This document shows, in pieces, positions 8,244 through 17,559 of a stretch of 64,000 nucleotides of DNA. Below the pieces are notes generated by a model that worked only from the letters and a program-made list of their open reading frames with translations, was not told the DNA's origin and did no database searches. Each line of letters starts with the position of its first letter. Within the stretch, counting starts at the first letter, position 1. The translations under genes were made by a program, and so were the position numbers. The DNA is from Listeria farberi (GTDB taxonomy: Bacteria > Bacillota > Bacilli > Lactobacillales > Listeriaceae), in assembly GCF_014229245.1 (NCBI RefSeq), contig NZ_JAARZJ010000011.1, positions 1-64,000 on the forward strand, written 5' to 3'.

Positions 8244-9128
8244 ATGGAGCTTCGTGTGTTAAATTATTTTTTAACAGTTGCTCGTGAAAAAACGATTAGT
8301 AAAGCGGCGGAAGTACTTCATCTTTCTCAGCCAACACTTTCTAAACAATTGAAGGAACTTGAGGAAGAGTTAGGGGTAACACTGTTTATTCGCGGAAATC
8401 GTTCTATTACCTTAACAGAAGACGGGGTTTACTTGGCAAATCGCGCAAAGGAGATTTTATCTTTAGTCGAATTAACAACTTCGAACTTGCTTCAAAATGA
8501 AACAATTAGTGGGAAAATAACGATTGGTGCTGGGGAAACGAGAGGTTTTGAGTTTATTGGTAGTGTCATTCATCAGCTAAGAGAAATACATCCTGAGATT
8601 ACGTTTCAATTACATAGTGGTAATGCCGACGATGTTTTAGAAAAAATCGAGCATGGGCTACTGGATTTTGGGTTGGTCATTAATCCTGTTGAAATGCAGG
8701 CATACGAATATTTGCAGCTTTCTTTAGAAGATAGATGGGGAATTTTAGTAAATACAGCCCATCCTTTAGCGCAAAAAGAAGTTATAGCTCCGGGTGATAT
8801 TCAAGAAAACCCAATAATGGTTTCGAATCAATCTTTCGTGGATAATCAACTAGCAAGTTGGTTAGGAGAACATTTTGAACAATTGAATGTGATTGGTAGA
8901 TATAATTTGCTTTATAATGCCTCGCTTTTAGCTAAAGAAAATATTGCCAGTATTCTTTGTATCGATGGTATTATTAACACGGACAATACAAATTTGAAAT
9001 TTATTCCTTTTTCGCCGCCCCTAACTGCTGGAATAAGCATTGTTTGGAAAAAGAATCCCACTTTTTCGAGCGCGGCGAAGGAATTTTTGCGGTTGATAGA
9101 AAACATAAGTAGACGGCAACCGTTCTAA
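8244..9128 (+). CDS. LysR-family transcriptional regulator
   Basis: The product has about 294 residues. An N-terminal winged helix-turn-helix (about 1-60, ELRVLNYFLTVAREKTISKAAEVLHLSQPTLSKQL in pieces) is followed by a periplasmic-binding-protein-like effector domain (about 90-290). A GTG lies at 8235, but AAGGGGTG is ideally spaced for the ATG at 8244, which also gives the usual N-terminus of the family. It is divergent from the O-acetyltransferase gene and probably regulates it and itself. The effector is unknown. A strong terminator follows directly. Confidence 0.92.
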   Translation: MELRVLNYFLTVAREKTISKAAEVLHLSQPTLSKQLKELEEELGVTLFIRGNRSITLTEDGVYLANRAKEILSLVELTTSNLLQNETISGKITIGAGETRGFEFIGSVIHQLREIHPEITFQLHSGNADDVLEKIEHGLLDFGLVINPVEMQAYEYLQLSLEDRWGILVNTAHPLAQKEVIAPGDIQENPIMVSNQSFVDNQLASWLGEHFEQLNVIGRYNLLYNASLLAKENIASILCIDGIINTDNTNLKFIPFSPPLTAGISIVWKKNPTFSSAAKEFLRLIENISRRQPF

Positions 9129-9134
9129 CCACAA

Positions 9135-9173
9135 GAAAACCCCCGAGGTCTTTAGCCGGACTTGGGGGTTTTT
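9135..9173 (+). terminator. rho-independent terminator of the LysR gene
   Basis: Stem AAAACCCCCGAGGTC / GACTTGGGGGTTTT with one internal mismatch, followed by TTTTT. It lies immediately after the LysR stop codon. Confidence 0.88.
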
Positions 9174-9240
9174 GTGCATTAAATGATTCATTTTCCAACT
9201 TTATTATAACACTTATTAGGAAAATACAACTCATGGGGAC

Positions 9241-9765
9241 CTAAAAGCTTTTAACAACGCTTTCCATAAATTGCAATTTCAACGTATCCACACAAACATC
9301 TAGAATCGATTCGTATTCAATAAAACATTGCCCATCAGGTGAAAAGTCATCAGACAAAAGAACGTTCATTGATAGCAACTCATCATCAAGCACGTCAATC
9401 TCCCCAATAATTAGTTCATCCCAAACTGTTGTTAACTCCACTATTTTCTTATTTTCTTTCGCCCACTGAAGAAAATTATATAGGGTATCTCCTTTGCTAC
9501 TTAATTCCGGCATTTGTATTTGTGGTGGCTTTACGTTTTTATAGGGCTCCAGATATTTGGTATCTTTTTGAACTTTAAAAATGTTTTCATTTGCGATAAT
9601 AGCAAAACCATCAAACTGACCACTTCTATGATAATTTTCTATTATAATATACTTTTTAAAAATTGCTTTTATGTATCCCATATAAAATTCATTAGTTTCT
9701 TCCTTATCTTCATACACTTCATAGATACAATCCCGATTCAATTTCTCTAATTGATGTCGATTCAT
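9241..9765 (-). CDS. hypothetical protein (174 aa), intact copy of a duplicated gene
   Basis: I recognise no family. The product is acidic, cytosolic-looking and without signal peptide or membrane segment. The N-terminal half (about 1-80) alternates short hydrophobic and charged stretches (YMGYIKAIFKKYIIIENYHRSGQFDGFAII), which suggests a small beta-barrel-like fold. The C-terminal part around LSMNVLLSDDFSPDGQCFIEYESILDV looks like a second beta unit. AAAGGAGATAAAGAA is a good ribosome site for ATG 9765. A broken paralogue lies 2 kb away at 7160-7352 and shares the upstream region with a cre-like box. The gene is monocistronic. Confidence 0.75.
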   Translation of the reverse strand: MNRHQLEKLNRDCIYEVYEDKEETNEFYMGYIKAIFKKYIIIENYHRSGQFDGFAIIANENIFKVQKDTKYLEPYKNVKPPQIQMPELSSKGDTLYNFLQWAKENKKIVELTTVWDELIIGEIDVLDDELLSMNVLLSDDFSPDGQCFIEYESILDVCVDTLKLQFMESVVKSF

Positions 9766-9800
9766 TTCTTTATCTCCTTTTTTGAAAATGATTCTGCTAA

Positions 9801-9814
9801 TTAAAGCGTTTTCA
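9801..9814 (-). promoter_or_regulatory. cre-like (CcpA) site
   Basis: On the minus strand the sequence TGAAAACGCTTTAA matches TGWAANCGNTNWCA at 13 of 14 positions. It lies about 35 bp before the start of the 174-residue hypothetical gene, in the same place as the site before its decayed paralogue. Catabolite control of this gene is inferred. Confidence 0.45.
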
Positions 9815-9860
9815 ATCCAAAGATACCATGTTTACTAACTCATTGCAATCCAACATAAAT

Positions 9861-9898
9861 AAAAACTTGCTCAAATTTGATACTTTGAGCAAGTTTTT
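9861..9898. terminator. bidirectional terminator downstream of the first mannosidase operon
   Basis: Perfect stem AAAAACTTGCTCAAA / TTTGAGCAAGTTTTT with an 8-nt loop, directly after the GH38 stop codon on the minus strand. Confidence 0.9.
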
Positions 9899-9901
9899 AT
9901 T

Positions 9902-12484
9902 CTATATTTCTAATCGCAACGTAACAGCCCCATATGCTGGAATCGTGTTGTTGTCATTTACGACAACTTCTTCGATAGCATTCACATACTCAAATGACAC
10001 ATCCGAGAGTCCCAACTGTTGTGGTGTGTTAGTTGGGTTTTCTAGGCGGATGATGTATTTATCTGCTGTGTAATAGGATGGGTGGCACGCCGATACTAAA
10101 TATTCTTTCGGCAAATTCAGCATGGCTAATGTTTGTTTTGCGCCTAATTTTCGTTCCGTTTTTTGAATTTTGTTATCCAAACGATGTAAAAAGTGGTTGA
10201 ACGGTTGGCGTTGGTAAGACACGTTTGCTTGGTTGAACGCTTTTGTTCGTTCAGCTGTTTTATGTTCGTCAAAAGCTTGGTCGCCAAGGTAGATGGCTAG
10301 TGTGAATTGATGTTTACCAAGTAACTGCGCACCTTCTGTTTCTATGAGCACATGACCTTTTTTCGTTGTGTCGCCTGATGCCCGGCCTGGTCGGTAAGCT
10401 AAGTCAGGTTTTCCAAGTTGACCGGTTGTTGCGAGTAATGTCAGTGCTAAATCTTGATCCAACTGTTGGTATTCTTTGACCCCACGTGTGAAAACGGTAC
10501 AACTAGCAGTTTCATTTGTTAATGTCACGCTTTGTTCCAGTGGTTCGATGTCGATTGGCATTTCGCTATACGTTTCTTGCCAATTTGCTGGTACAACTGG
10601 TTTTCTCTCGATATATCCGAATGGAAGCGCGGCGATGTTGTAGTCTGTTTTCACACCTGTGTCTACTTTTAAGCGTAGACGGTGATTTTTAATTTGGTTA
10701 TCAACTTCCACTTTAACATCCAGCAGTTCGCTACCTTTTTTCACCTCTAAAATGAGTTTGATTTGCAGGTCGCCATGCCCTTCTTTCGTCAAACGATCGA
10801 GCGGGAAATCGCTTTTTCCAGTTAAAATTAAACGTTCGACTTCACTCGATTTCTCTGTATTTGCTGCAGAAAAAGTGAATAGCTCTGCAACATCCCCAGC
10901 CAGTGGTGAATAATCATACGTATCGCCTGCGTTCACGTCATCTTCTAGCGTAATAAAAGAAGTCAGGCGTTCGCCGTTTGGTTTTTCAAGCGAAATTTCT
11001 CCATTTTCGAAAGTGATTTTATACGATTCGTTTTGGACGGTGGCATTGTTAGAAGCAACTAGCCCATCCAGTTCGCGGTCATTTTCTTCAAAAGCAATCA
11101 CACGGTAACCAAGGCCTGGAAGTTCCACCTTGACACGCACTTGAAGCACATAGTAGCCAGGTTCTTCAATGAACCGGTTTCCGGCTGGCGTTTCTTCTAG
11201 CACATTTTCGCGCGATGGAATGAACTCTTCTTGGACAATCGTTGCATCCGGAAACGCTGGGAAATGGATGTTTTTATGCTCGGTTACTACTTGTATTTCT
11301 TTATATCCGTCAAAATCATGTAAATCCGTATTAAAAATGATAATTTCGTTCGCGGCAAGTGACAAATCATCGGCAATTTTTTTCACAATCGTGTTTTCGA
11401 TACTATCGCATAGTTCGTCAGCTTCTTTCATCCGGTGCAAAATATCTTCGGCAACTGGATCAGAAACGCAGCCCGCCAAGCTATCGTGCGCCTGACCTTC
11501 TAAAAGTTTCTTCCACGTATGCATTAGTAACCGTTCGCTAATAGAAATTCCGGATGCTTTAGCAATAACAAGAAGCGGCTCAATACGTGTTAGCAGTTTT
11601 TGCTCAAGTGACGCGCTTTTCAGCTTAATATTCATTCGGCTGGAGCCAATAGTTTTATGCACTCGCGCAAGTACCGGACTTCTAAATTCGCCGCGATATT
11701 CTTCTAAATCGGGCAGTTCTCTAACATATTGAATAAAATCTTGATAGGTACTAAGTTGATAATCATGACGCCCCATCTGGTTGATTTCCGCTAATTTCTC
11801 GGCAAAATTACTAATAATATTCAGCTGATCATTCCCAGAAGGAATTAAAACTTCAGTTGTTTTACTGTACTTTTCAATGAAATCAATTGCCGGATCAAGG
11901 CGTCCATCCACATATGCGGACGTTGGTTCCAGCAGCATCCCTGTGCCGTAACCTTGTGGCATATTAATCGCATAAATCGAAGCTTCCTCACCAAGTCCTT
12001 GCCATTTAAAATACGGAGATGCAACATGTTCACCAAGATGTATTCCGCGCCAGAAAATCACATTATCAAAGCCAGCATGTTCAAGTAAAGTCGGCATTTG
12101 GGCATTAAAACCAAATGTATCTGGTAAATAACCAATTTTCATATAGTCGCCGTATTTTTTACTATCAAAAATCCCAATCATCGCATTGCGCAAAATCGAC
12201 TCGCCGTGCGCAAAAAAGGCATCTGTTTGTGTAAACCACGGTCCAATGAAAAGTTGTTTATCCGCAATTAATTGCTTAATATCCGCTAATTTTTCTGGGT
12301 ACAGTGCGACATAATCATCTAAAATCGACAATTGCCCATCAAGTACAAAGTTTGCTTCTGGGTGCTTTTTTAATTCATCAATTACTTCTGTAAAAAGTTG
12401 TTCACTTAGAACCAGTGCATCGGCCGAGGTGAAATACCACTCTCGGTCCCAGTGCGTGTGGTTCACAATATGTGCTTTAACCAT
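9902..12484 (-). CDS. GH38 alpha-mannosidase, cluster 1
   Basis: The 860-residue enzyme belongs to glycoside hydrolase family 38, whose bacterial members cleave alpha-mannosides, often as phosphorylated PTS products (MngB type). The N-terminal catalytic domain begins with the metal-binding motif HTHWDREW (residues 9-16), and the PDTFG segment places the likely nucleophile at Asp122. A helical bundle and large beta-sandwich regions fill the rest, as in the family. It is the last gene of an operon running from 16361, 16 bp after the PTS IIC gene. The transported sugar is therefore likely an alpha-mannoside such as mannosyl-glycerate or mannobiose; the exact substrate cannot be read from sequence. 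A full-length paralogue lies at 34.6-37.2 kb. Confidence 0.92.
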   Translation of the reverse strand: MVKAHIVNHTHWDREWYFTSADALVLSEQLFTEVIDELKKHPEANFVLDGQLSILDDYVALYPEKLADIKQLIADKQLFIGPWFTQTDAFFAHGESILRNAMIGIFDSKKYGDYMKIGYLPDTFGFNAQMPTLLEHAGFDNVIFWRGIHLGEHVASPYFKWQGLGEEASIYAINMPQGYGTGMLLEPTSAYVDGRLDPAIDFIEKYSKTTEVLIPSGNDQLNIISNFAEKLAEINQMGRHDYQLSTYQDFIQYVRELPDLEEYRGEFRSPVLARVHKTIGSSRMNIKLKSASLEQKLLTRIEPLLVIAKASGISISERLLMHTWKKLLEGQAHDSLAGCVSDPVAEDILHRMKEADELCDSIENTIVKKIADDLSLAANEIIIFNTDLHDFDGYKEIQVVTEHKNIHFPAFPDATIVQEEFIPSRENVLEETPAGNRFIEEPGYYVLQVRVKVELPGLGYRVIAFEENDRELDGLVASNNATVQNESYKITFENGEISLEKPNGERLTSFITLEDDVNAGDTYDYSPLAGDVAELFTFSAANTEKSSEVERLILTGKSDFPLDRLTKEGHGDLQIKLILEVKKGSELLDVKVEVDNQIKNHRLRLKVDTGVKTDYNIAALPFGYIERKPVVPANWQETYSEMPIDIEPLEQSVTLTNETASCTVFTRGVKEYQQLDQDLALTLLATTGQLGKPDLAYRPGRASGDTTKKGHVLIETEGAQLLGKHQFTLAIYLGDQAFDEHKTAERTKAFNQANVSYQRQPFNHFLHRLDNKIQKTERKLGAKQTLAMLNLPKEYLVSACHPSYYTADKYIIRLENPTNTPQQLGLSDVSFEYVNAIEEVVVNDNNTIPAYGAVTLRLEI

Positions 12485-12499
12485 AGTTACCTCCGTTTT

Positions 12500-13606
12500 T
12501 TAAGCTTCCCATTCTGCTTCGTCAATTTCATCATCGTAGCTAGAGCCAGCCATTTCCTCACCAGCACTCGATTTACGTAAAGCGACTGACATACCTGCAA
12601 CGATTAAAGTTCCAACTGCAATTGCTAAAATATAAACTGGCCAATTTTCAACTGTAAACCAGCCATAAAAACCACTAATTGGAGCTTGGTTAATTGCGCC
12701 AAGACCTACAGCTAGCGCGCCGCCGACAGCAGAACCAAGCACTGTAGCCGGAATAACTTTCAGTGGAGATTCTACCGCAAAAGGAATTGCCCCTTCACTA
12801 ATCCCAACAAGCCCCATGATAAGCGAGGATTTTCCTGCTTCACGCATTTCTGCATTATATTTGCGTTTTGCGATTAACGTAGCTAAACCAAGTCCAAGTG
12901 GTGGAATAATGATTGCTACTTGTGCTGCTGTATTTGGTGCATAAATTCCACTTGTTAAAAGAGCCATTGCCGTTGTTACAGCCGCTTTGTTTACAGGTCC
13001 GCCTAAGTCAAAACCAACCATCGCGCCGATAATAGCCGCCATCATAATTTGGTTTGATCCAGACATACCATTCAGCCAATTTTCAAGCGCTGTATTTAGA
13101 TCTGCAAAAGGAATACCAACCACATAATTAATAATAAGAACGGTGATAAGTGTGCCAAAAACTGGTACTAAAAATACTGGTACAATCGAAGCCGCTGCTT
13201 TTGGTAATTTCACATATTTTTTAATTAAAAGACACGTGTAACCAGCGATTAAACCAGCTGCAAGTGCCCCAAGGAAACCAGCGCCAATATCACGTGCCAG
13301 TAAACCACCAACAAGACCAGGTGCTAGTGCTAATTTGTCCGCAATCGAATACCCGATAAATGCGGCAATAACTGGGAACATCATTCCTAGCGCCAAGCCA
13401 CCAAAACCATCTAAACTGTGTAGTAACGAAATTAAACTATTCGCACTGTCTGCGTATTTCGCGTCCCAAATATCTGTAATCCCGAAAAACGAACCACCAA
13501 CCCGCGCAATTGCCATAATTACGGCGCCTGCGATAACGAGCGGAATCATATATGAAATACCTGTTAAAACGTGTTTTTTCAGTTCACTCCCAATTTTTCT
13601 GAACAT
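12500..13606 (-). CDS. PTS fructose-family IIC permease, cluster 1
   Basis: The 368-residue membrane protein is a stand-alone IIC domain of the fructose/mannitol-like PTS superfamily. It has about nine hydrophobic segments, a conserved DLGGPVNKAA motif (about residues 203-212) and a GISEGAIPFAVESP motif in the second half, which are hallmarks of Fru-type IIC. The short acidic C-terminal tail is cytoplasmic. It transports and phosphorylates its sugar together with the IIB and IIA proteins encoded immediately upstream. The GH38 gene follows after 15 bp, so the sugar is probably an alpha-mannoside. Confidence 0.93.
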   Translation of the reverse strand: MFRKIGSELKKHVLTGISYMIPLVIAGAVIMAIARVGGSFFGITDIWDAKYADSANSLISLLHSLDGFGGLALGMMFPVIAAFIGYSIADKLALAPGLVGGLLARDIGAGFLGALAAGLIAGYTCLLIKKYVKLPKAAASIVPVFLVPVFGTLITVLIINYVVGIPFADLNTALENWLNGMSGSNQIMMAAIIGAMVGFDLGGPVNKAAVTTAMALLTSGIYAPNTAAQVAIIIPPLGLGLATLIAKRKYNAEMREAGKSSLIMGLVGISEGAIPFAVESPLKVIPATVLGSAVGGALAVGLGAINQAPISGFYGWFTVENWPVYILAIAVGTLIVAGMSVALRKSSAGEEMAGSSYDDEIDEAEWEA

Positions 13607-13618
13607 GGTAGATCCTCC

Positions 13619-13939
13619 TTATTTTTCGTCAATTAACGCAAGAGCTGCGTTGATTACTTTTTCCGCATCTTTGATTGGTGCGCTTACTGGAACTTCCAGC
13701 ACGACTTTACCGTCAAAACGTTCTTTGTTACGGACTTTTGTATCTACTGCGAAAATAACTACTTCGCCAATATTTACGTCTTTTTCCGTTAGTTCATTTT
13801 CAATTCCTGTTGCGCCTTGTGTTTCTACTTTAATAAGGTTGCCCATTTTTTTCGCGCCTTTTTTAAGTGCTTGCGCTGCCATATATGTGTGCGCCACTCC
13901 TGTCGCACATGCGGTTACTGCAATAATTTTACGTTTCAT
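13619..13939 (-). CDS. PTS fructose-family IIB, cluster 1
   Basis: The 106-residue cytosolic phosphocarrier has the family motif ACATGVAHTYMAA, with Cys11 as the phosphorylated residue. It passes the phosphate from IIA to the sugar bound by IIC. The start codon overlaps the stop of the IIA gene by 4 bases (ATGA), and the IIC gene follows after 12 bp, so all three are one translationally linked unit. Confidence 0.93.
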   Translation of the reverse strand: MKRKIIAVTACATGVAHTYMAAQALKKGAKKMGNLIKVETQGATGIENELTEKDVNIGEVVIFAVDTKVRNKERFDGKVVLEVPVSAPIKDAEKVINAALALIDEK

Positions 13940-14400
13940 ATCTCTACTACGCCTCCATTTAAAATTCGAATAACTTCTTCTTTATCTCGTGTATTTTTTA
14001 AACTTTCGACAATATCATCGTCCATTAGTTTCGTCGCGATTTCAGCAAGGATTTTCAAATGTCCGTCTGTTTTGTCGGAATCAGTAATCGCTAGTAAGAA
14101 AATCATGTTTACCGGTTCGTCATCCAGTGATTCCCACTCAATCATTTCTTTCGTTCTTGCAAAAACAATGGCCGATTTTGTGACACTTTCACTTTTTCCG
14201 TGTGGGATAGCAATGTTATTACCTATTCCAGTTGTTGAATGTGCTTCACGATCCAAAACTGCTCCGACGTAAGTTGCTTTATCCGCTAAAATATCACGTT
14301 CATCTAGCATTTCTGCCATTTCTTCAATTGCTGCTTCTTTCGTCGTTGCCTCTAAATCAAAGATGACTAATTCTTTTGTTAAAATATCTTTTACTTCCAT
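13936..14400 (-). CDS. PTS fructose-family IIA, cluster 1
   Basis: The 154-residue protein is a PTS EIIA type-2 (mannitol/fructose) domain. His67 in GIGNNIAIPHGKS is the expected phosphorylation site, receiving phosphate from HPr. Its first base coincides with the last base region of the upstream regulator gene (both at 14400), and its end overlaps the IIB gene by 4 bases. It may also phosphorylate the PRD domains of the regulator. Confidence 0.93.
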   Translation of the reverse strand: MEVKDILTKELVIFDLEATTKEAAIEEMAEMLDERDILADKATYVGAVLDREAHSTTGIGNNIAIPHGKSESVTKSAIVFARTKEMIEWESLDDEPVNMIFLLAITDSDKTDGHLKILAEIATKLMDDDIVESLKNTRDKEEVIRILNGGVVEI

Positions 14401-16361
14401 TACATCCCATCCTTTAACAAATGCCCATAAATTTCTGCGGCACTTTTTAGTTGTGTCAGCTTCTCAAGCCATTTTTTATTATCAATATATTTATAAAACT
14501 GTTCATACATCGCATCTAAATTAATACCATTTTGTTCAGTCAGAGCGATAAAAAAGATTTTATCAACCTCGACTAAGCCCCATTTCACTGGGTTTTTAAG
14601 AGTGGCAATAGCGATGTGCGATTCATTAATAAGGGCAGGATCTGCGTGCGGTGTCGCCATTTCTTCAAAAGAAGTGAACGATAACGCTTCTCTTTTTAGC
14701 GCACTTTCAACAATTCCTGATTTAGCAATACCAAGATCCACAAGCTTATCACCAATTTGCGTAATTGCGTCTTCCATTGTTGCAACATCTAGCTTTGCAA
14801 AAATAGTTTTCGGTTCAATCAAGTCAATAAATGGTTGGCTGCGTTTCTTTTTCTTGCGTCTCGTTCGTTCGATTTGGCTTTCAACTTGTTGTAAATCGGC
14901 TTTACTCATCATTGGGCTTACGACAATACTCGGAACGTCTTCTAGTTCGAGATAAATTGTACTTATGACTAAATCCACGTCGACTTCTGTTTCCATTAAC
15001 GCCTGAACGGACAGTATTTTTTCAATCGTAATCATCGGAAAATATTTCTTAATTCTCGCCGCAAGTAATCTGGATGAACCTAGCCCGGTACTGCATACAA
15101 GTACAACTCGAATTTGGTCGGGGAAAGAACGACTTCTTTCTTTGTATGCCTCAAAATGTAGCGTGATATACGCCGTTTCATCTTCGTTCACTTGCACATC
15201 GTACTTTTGCTCAAATTTCGCTTTAAAGTATAGTGCTTCTTCAAATGCTTGGGGAAAGTTTTGCTTAATTTTGCTAAGGTACGGATTTTTAAAATGCATG
15301 CCAAGTTTTAAGCGGTTAATGGCTGATTTCATATGTGTCGTCAGGTCATCAAGTAAGCTTTTATCGTAATTTCTTTCTGCTAAACACGTGCTGACAAATT
15401 CTGCCACATCGTCTTCTTTCGGTCGAACGCTTACAAGTAACTCATCATGCTGTTGGTTATATGCTGCTGTTAAATGCAACTGAATATAGCCAACTTCAAA
15501 TGCTGGAATTTTAATATCCAAACGGTCTTCTAACATACTAACGAGGATTTCCGTATTGTTTCGCTGCGAGTCAAATACATCTTTCATTGGGTCGCTCTCA
15601 ACATTTTCGATATACTCTCCTGCTCGAATACGCTCTACCGCAATCGCAAGGTGAATGACAATCGATTGAAACGCATAATCAGTAAAAGCAAAATCATGTC
15701 GCTCACTAAATTCTTGAACGATCGCAATAATTTCTTTCAAGCCCTCTTCTGGAAAAATTCCGGTGACATCGGCTTTAATCGTGTCAAAAGCTTGGAGGAC
15801 CTTTTCGCCTTCTTGCTTTAAATACCAATTATTGCCCCAAAAATTAGTAATAAATTTCGATGTTAAGGCGCGCTTTTCTCGTTCACTAATAAGGAGTTTC
15901 ATGCCCTTACTAGGTTTCTTATACAAAGTAATACCTTCTTTTTCCAGCATTTTCTTGACTTCCATCATATTTTTCTCAATCGTGCTCCGGCTTATATAAA
16001 GTTCGTCGGCCAGTTGATGAATCGTGATATAGTCGTCTGCTTTAAGCAATTTACTGAAAATGTAGATAACCCGCTCTTCTTTCGTTGATGGGATTTGGCT
16101 GACTTGGTTATCTAGGAATCGGCTAACTTCGGCAAAAGCCTTGTTATCGCCTTCAATATACACACCGATTTTTGGTTTACGGACCACTGTCATATCAAAA
16201 TCCTTTAGAAAAACATCGATTTCCTTCAGTGAATTTGAAACAGTTTTTTCTGAAAGTCCGAGATGATTCGCGATAGTTCCAACACGTGTTTGACCTGTCT
16301 TCATTAGAAACTGAATGATATTTTTTTCGCGATTTGCAATCATTTTCGTTACCGCTTTCAT
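14400..16361 (-). CDS. PRD-containing (MtlR/LicR-type) transcriptional activator, cluster 1
   Basis: The 653-residue regulator has N-terminal winged-helix domains (about 1-150, with VGTIANHLGLSEKTVSNSL) rather than the RNA-binding CAT domain, so it acts on DNA. Two PTS regulation domains follow (about 190-400). Then come a IIB-like domain with the CSTGLGSSR motif (about 405-490) and a IIA-like domain with FEEMATPHADP (about 510-650). These domains sense the phosphorylation state of HPr and of the partner PTS proteins. It is the first gene of the PTS/mannosidase operon and presumably activates it when the substrate is transported. A short inverted repeat lies upstream in the divergent region. 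Confidence 0.92.
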   Translation of the reverse strand: MKAVTKMIANREKNIIQFLMKTGQTRVGTIANHLGLSEKTVSNSLKEIDVFLKDFDMTVVRKPKIGVYIEGDNKAFAEVSRFLDNQVSQIPSTKEERVIYIFSKLLKADDYITIHQLADELYISRSTIEKNMMEVKKMLEKEGITLYKKPSKGMKLLISEREKRALTSKFITNFWGNNWYLKQEGEKVLQAFDTIKADVTGIFPEEGLKEIIAIVQEFSERHDFAFTDYAFQSIVIHLAIAVERIRAGEYIENVESDPMKDVFDSQRNNTEILVSMLEDRLDIKIPAFEVGYIQLHLTAAYNQQHDELLVSVRPKEDDVAEFVSTCLAERNYDKSLLDDLTTHMKSAINRLKLGMHFKNPYLSKIKQNFPQAFEEALYFKAKFEQKYDVQVNEDETAYITLHFEAYKERSRSFPDQIRVVLVCSTGLGSSRLLAARIKKYFPMITIEKILSVQALMETEVDVDLVISTIYLELEDVPSIVVSPMMSKADLQQVESQIERTRRKKKKRSQPFIDLIEPKTIFAKLDVATMEDAITQIGDKLVDLGIAKSGIVESALKREALSFTSFEEMATPHADPALINESHIAIATLKNPVKWGLVEVDKIFFIALTEQNGINLDAMYEQFYKYIDNKKWLEKLTQLKSAAEIYGHLLKDGM

Positions 16362-16421
16362 TTTTAATTTTCCTTTCCCTACGCTTATTCTATTACAAAG
16401 ACTAATCCCCAGAAAACTACG

Positions 16422-16450
16422 AAAATTACCGCATTGAATACCGTAATTTT
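16422..16450. promoter_or_regulatory. inverted repeat in divergent promoter region
   Basis: AAAATTAC and GTAATTTT form perfect 8-bp arms separated by 13 nt, between the PRD regulator gene (minus) and the GlcU-like gene (plus). The position fits an operator for either gene; which protein binds is not known. Confidence 0.35.
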
Positions 16451-16522
16451 GGGATATTGCTGTTCATTTTGGAGAATGGTAGATTTAAATAGCACCACTA
16501 ACCTAGAAAGGAAGCTTATTTT

Positions 16523-17380
16523 ATGTCTATTTATCTTATTGCGTTACTCCCTGTTCTTGGGTGGGGATTTATGCCGATAATTGCGAACTTACGAAAAAGC
16601 ACCCCCGAGGAACAACTACTGGGGACTTCGATTAGCGCGCTATTATTTGCTTTCATTTTGTTCTGGATTTTATCACCAGAAATAACGGTTCTTTCTTTTA
16701 TTGTGAGTTTTGTTTCGGGTATTTTTTGGAGTTTTGGGCAATTACTGCAGTTTAAAGGGATTGCGGCTTCTAGTGTCGCGAAGGCAATGCCGATTTCAAA
16801 CGGTACACAACTCGTTGGCGCAACGCTTTTTGCTGTTCTTGTTTTTCAGGAATGGCAAACGGTTACGGCTGTTATCATCGGAGTTGTTGCAGTAATTTTA
16901 ATCTTGATTGGGGTGGTAATGACCGGGTTTCAAAAACGCGGGAATCATATCACGGAGTCGGTTTCATTTCATGTCTACGGTATCGTTATTCTATCTTCGT
17001 TCTTTTTAACGCTTTACGTAGTGACAAACCAGCTTTTTGATGTCACTGGCTTTTCTATCATTTTACCACAAGCAATCGGTATGCTGACATGCGCCATTGG
17101 TATTAACTTAGCGAAAAAGACTGCTATTTCCCGGAAAAATGTTACATTTAACTTAATGACCGGATTATCGTGGTCAATCGCCAATCTAGGCATGTTCTTA
17201 GCGACCGCTGTACTTGGTGTCGCAACGAGCTTCTCGATTTCACAAGCTTGCGTTATCGTCGCAACAATCGGCGGTATCCTCATTTTCAAACAGAAAAAAA
17301 GCCCGCTAGAATGGACTTTTATCCTTTCTGGCATACTGTTAATAATGGTGGGCGTCGTATTCCTTAGTTTATTGAAATAG
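16523..17380 (+). CDS. GlcU-family sugar uptake protein
   Basis: The 285-residue protein has about ten transmembrane helices in two repeats of five, as in the DMT/GlcU glucose-uptake family. The start LIALLPVLGWGFMPIIANLRKSTPEEQLLGTSISALLFAF and a central KAMPISNGTQLVGATLF segment are typical of GlcU and RbsU-like transporters. It probably takes up glucose or a related sugar without phosphorylation, by proton symport. A good ribosome site (GAAAGGAAG) precedes ATG 16523. It is a single-gene unit, divergent from the PRD regulator and closed by a strong terminator. Confidence 0.85.
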   Translation: MSIYLIALLPVLGWGFMPIIANLRKSTPEEQLLGTSISALLFAFILFWILSPEITVLSFIVSFVSGIFWSFGQLLQFKGIAASSVAKAMPISNGTQLVGATLFAVLVFQEWQTVTAVIIGVVAVILILIGVVMTGFQKRGNHITESVSFHVYGIVILSSFFLTLYVVTNQLFDVTGFSIILPQAIGMLTCAIGINLAKKTAISRKNVTFNLMTGLSWSIANLGMFLATAVLGVATSFSISQACVIVATIGGILIFKQKKSPLEWTFILSGILLIMVGVVFLSLLK

Positions 17381-17430
17381 AAAAAGACTGTAGACAAAGT
17401 GAGCAATCATTTTGTTTACAGTCTTTTTTT
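17381..17430 (+). terminator. rho-independent terminator after the GlcU-like gene
   Basis: Stem AAAAAGACTGTAGACAAA / TTTGTTTACAGTCTTTTT (one mismatch) with a run of Ts, starting at the stop codon. Confidence 0.85.
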
Positions 17431-17559
17431 TATTGCGTATTTTTAACAGATAGTTAATACTTTATTAGATGACTATCGCTATTTTAGGGATATAAAAAAA
17501 TTTTCCAAACCAAAATGATACTTGCTTCGTCTAATATTGCAGAAGAAGGTGAAACTTAA

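Noticed and set aside
13335-13973. A 212-codon open frame on the plus strand
   Set aside because: It is antisense to the PTS IIC and IIB genes, whose motifs are intact, and its hydrophobic content merely mirrors them.
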